Assembly (NCBI GenBank): GCA_046304235.1
Contig: JBKCEW010000103.1
Coordinates: 1 to 6,992 of the forward strand
Source of the DNA: CANHVK01 sp046304235
GTDB lineage: Bacteria > Bacteroidota > Bacteroidia > Flavobacteriales_D > Crocinitomicaceae
Reading direction: 5' to 3'
DNA length: 6,992 nt
In this document: positions 6,142-6,992 of the stretch, piece after piece
Layout: every line of letters begins with the position of its first letter
Numbering within the stretch: position 1 is the stretch's first letter
Program-made: the position numbers and the translations under genes
The notes under the pieces: generated by a model
Told to the model about the DNA's origin: nothing
The model's database searches: none
The model's input: only the letters and a program-made list of their open reading frames with translations

Positions 6142-6992
6142 ATGAAAATAATCAGTTTAATGTCCGGAACCTCTTTAGATGGTATTGATATAGCTTATTG
6201 TAATTTTGAAAAAAAACAAAAAAATAATTTCAATTTCAATCTTATTTATTCTAAAACATACAAATACAATCCAGAGATAGTCAACCAATTAAGAAACGCA
6301 ATAAATTACAGATCTTTCGAATATTTAAAATTTGATAATGAACTTGGCTTTCTTTACGGAGAAATTATTAATCAGTTTATTAATGAGTTTAACATAGATA
6401 AAAATTCAGTTGATTTAATTGCTTCACACGGACATACAATTCATCATCAACCTAATAACCTAGTAACTTCTCAAATTGGTCATGGTACAGCAATAGCAAT
6501 TAAGACAGGAATAAAAGTTGTGAATGATTTTCGAATTAAAGATGTTTTATTGGGTGGACAAGGTGCTCCTCTGGTTCCGATAGGTGATAAAATCCTATTT
6601 TCGAATTTTGCAGATGGATTTCTAAATATTGGTGGTATTTCAAATATATCATTTGAAAAAAATAATAAATCAGTTGCTTTTGATATTTGTCCTGGTAACC
6701 TACCCTCTAATCACTATGTTTCTGAGAGATCACTTAGCTATGATAAAAACGGAGAAATTGCATCTAGTGGAAAAGTAGATTTTGCATTAATGGAAGAACT
6801 TAATACCCTTAATTTCTATCAGCAAACCTATCCAAAATCATTGGGGATTGAATGGTTAAATTCATGTTTTTATCCTATAATAAACTCAAAAAAAATAAAT
6901 TTAGAAGATAAATTGGCCACCATAAATGAACATATTTCCTTACAGATCAGTTTAATCACAAAAGAAAACGACATGAAAAAATTACTTATAAC
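6142..6992 (+). CDS. anmK: Anhydro-N-acetylmuramic acid kinase AnmK, 5' part (runs off right edge)
   Basis: The frame is open from ATG 6142 through 283 codons to the window end. AnmK hydrolyses and phosphorylates 1,6-anhydro-MurNAc to MurNAc-6-phosphate, feeding cell-wall turnover products back into metabolism; it is a cytoplasmic ASKHA-fold kinase. Family motifs appear in order: LMSGTSLDGIDIAY (6-19, phosphate-binding loop), ASHGHTIHHQP (94-104), QIGHGTAIA (111-119), VVNDFRIKDVLLGGQGAPLV (126-145) containing the probable catalytic Asp129 of the DFR motif, LNIGGISNIS (161-170), FDICPGN (180-186) and KSLGIEWL further on. FDICPGN replaces the DTGPGN of proteobacterial enzymes; as I recall, DIC-type forms are normal in Bacteroidota. 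The family is usually about 350-370 residues, so roughly 70-90 C-terminal residues lie beyond the window. The start directly precedes the conserved loop, so it is secure. No defect is seen. With murF it makes two cell-wall genes within 3.5 kb, but they are separate transcription units. Confidence 0.94.
   Translation, partial: MKIISLMSGTSLDGIDIAYCNFEKKQKNNFNFNLIYSKTYKYNPEIVNQLRNAINYRSFEYLKFDNELGFLYGEIINQFINEFNIDKNSVDLIASHGHTIHHQPNNLVTSQIGHGTAIAIKTGIKVVNDFRIKDVLLGGQGAPLVPIGDKILFSNFADGFLNIGGISNISFEKNNKSVAFDICPGNLPSNHYVSERSLSYDKNGEIASSGKVDFALMEELNTLNFYQQTYPKSLGIEWLNSCFYPIINSKKINLEDKLATINEHISLQISLITKENDMKKLLI

Noticed and set aside
1..6992. Mobile element, CRISPR array, tRNA/rRNA, toxin-antitoxin or defence system
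   Set aside because: No transposase, integrase, inverted terminal repeats, regularly spaced repeats, tRNA-like sequence or small paired ORFs were seen; all coding space is filled by recognisable genes.

Overview
The window looks like an ordinary chromosomal stretch from an AT-rich member of the Bacteroidota, most likely order Flavobacteriales. The grounds are: a GldJ-type gliding lipoprotein and a PorP/SprF protein, which are hallmarks of the type IX secretion system (T9SS) and are confined to this phylum; A/T-rich leaders without Shine-Dalgarno sequences; two sites resembling the Bacteroidota -33/-7 promoter pattern (TTG ... TAnnTTTG); and low GC (about one third by eye).

Layout. 1-275 (minus) is the 5' end of a gene for an exported protein, probably the T9SS sortase PorU; it is cut by the window edge. 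A 152-bp divergent spacer follows. 428-1408 (plus) encodes a PorP/SprF-family outer-membrane protein, and 1481-3520 (plus) encodes GldJ, a lipoprotein with a degenerate formylglycine-generating-enzyme (FGE) fold. A strong intrinsic terminator closes this T9SS group, but the next gene, murF (3563-4846, plus), begins only six bases after its T-tract. murF converges with an acyl-CoA dehydrogenase gene (4904-6043, minus), and a second hairpin lies between their ends. From 6142 to the right edge (plus) runs the first 283 codons of anmK, anhydro-N-acetylmuramic acid kinase, divergent from the dehydrogenase.

How the genes fit together. The left half is a T9SS/gliding module: probable PorU processes cargo at the cell surface, the PorP/SprF protein is an outer-membrane accessory, and GldJ is a lipoprotein of the secretion/gliding apparatus. 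The right half is housekeeping: MurF completes the UDP-MurNAc-pentapeptide precursor of peptidoglycan, AnmK recycles anhydro-MurNAc from cell-wall turnover, and the dehydrogenase performs alpha,beta-oxidation of short acyl-CoAs. Nothing indicates horizontal transfer: there is no insertion sequence, integrase, tRNA, CRISPR array or phage gene. I found no previously undescribed system. The points most worth a second look are the large insert within GldJ, the terminator pressed against the murF start codon, the PorP/SprF gene sitting between porU and gldJ, and a lipobox-like motif in the probable PorU signal peptide.
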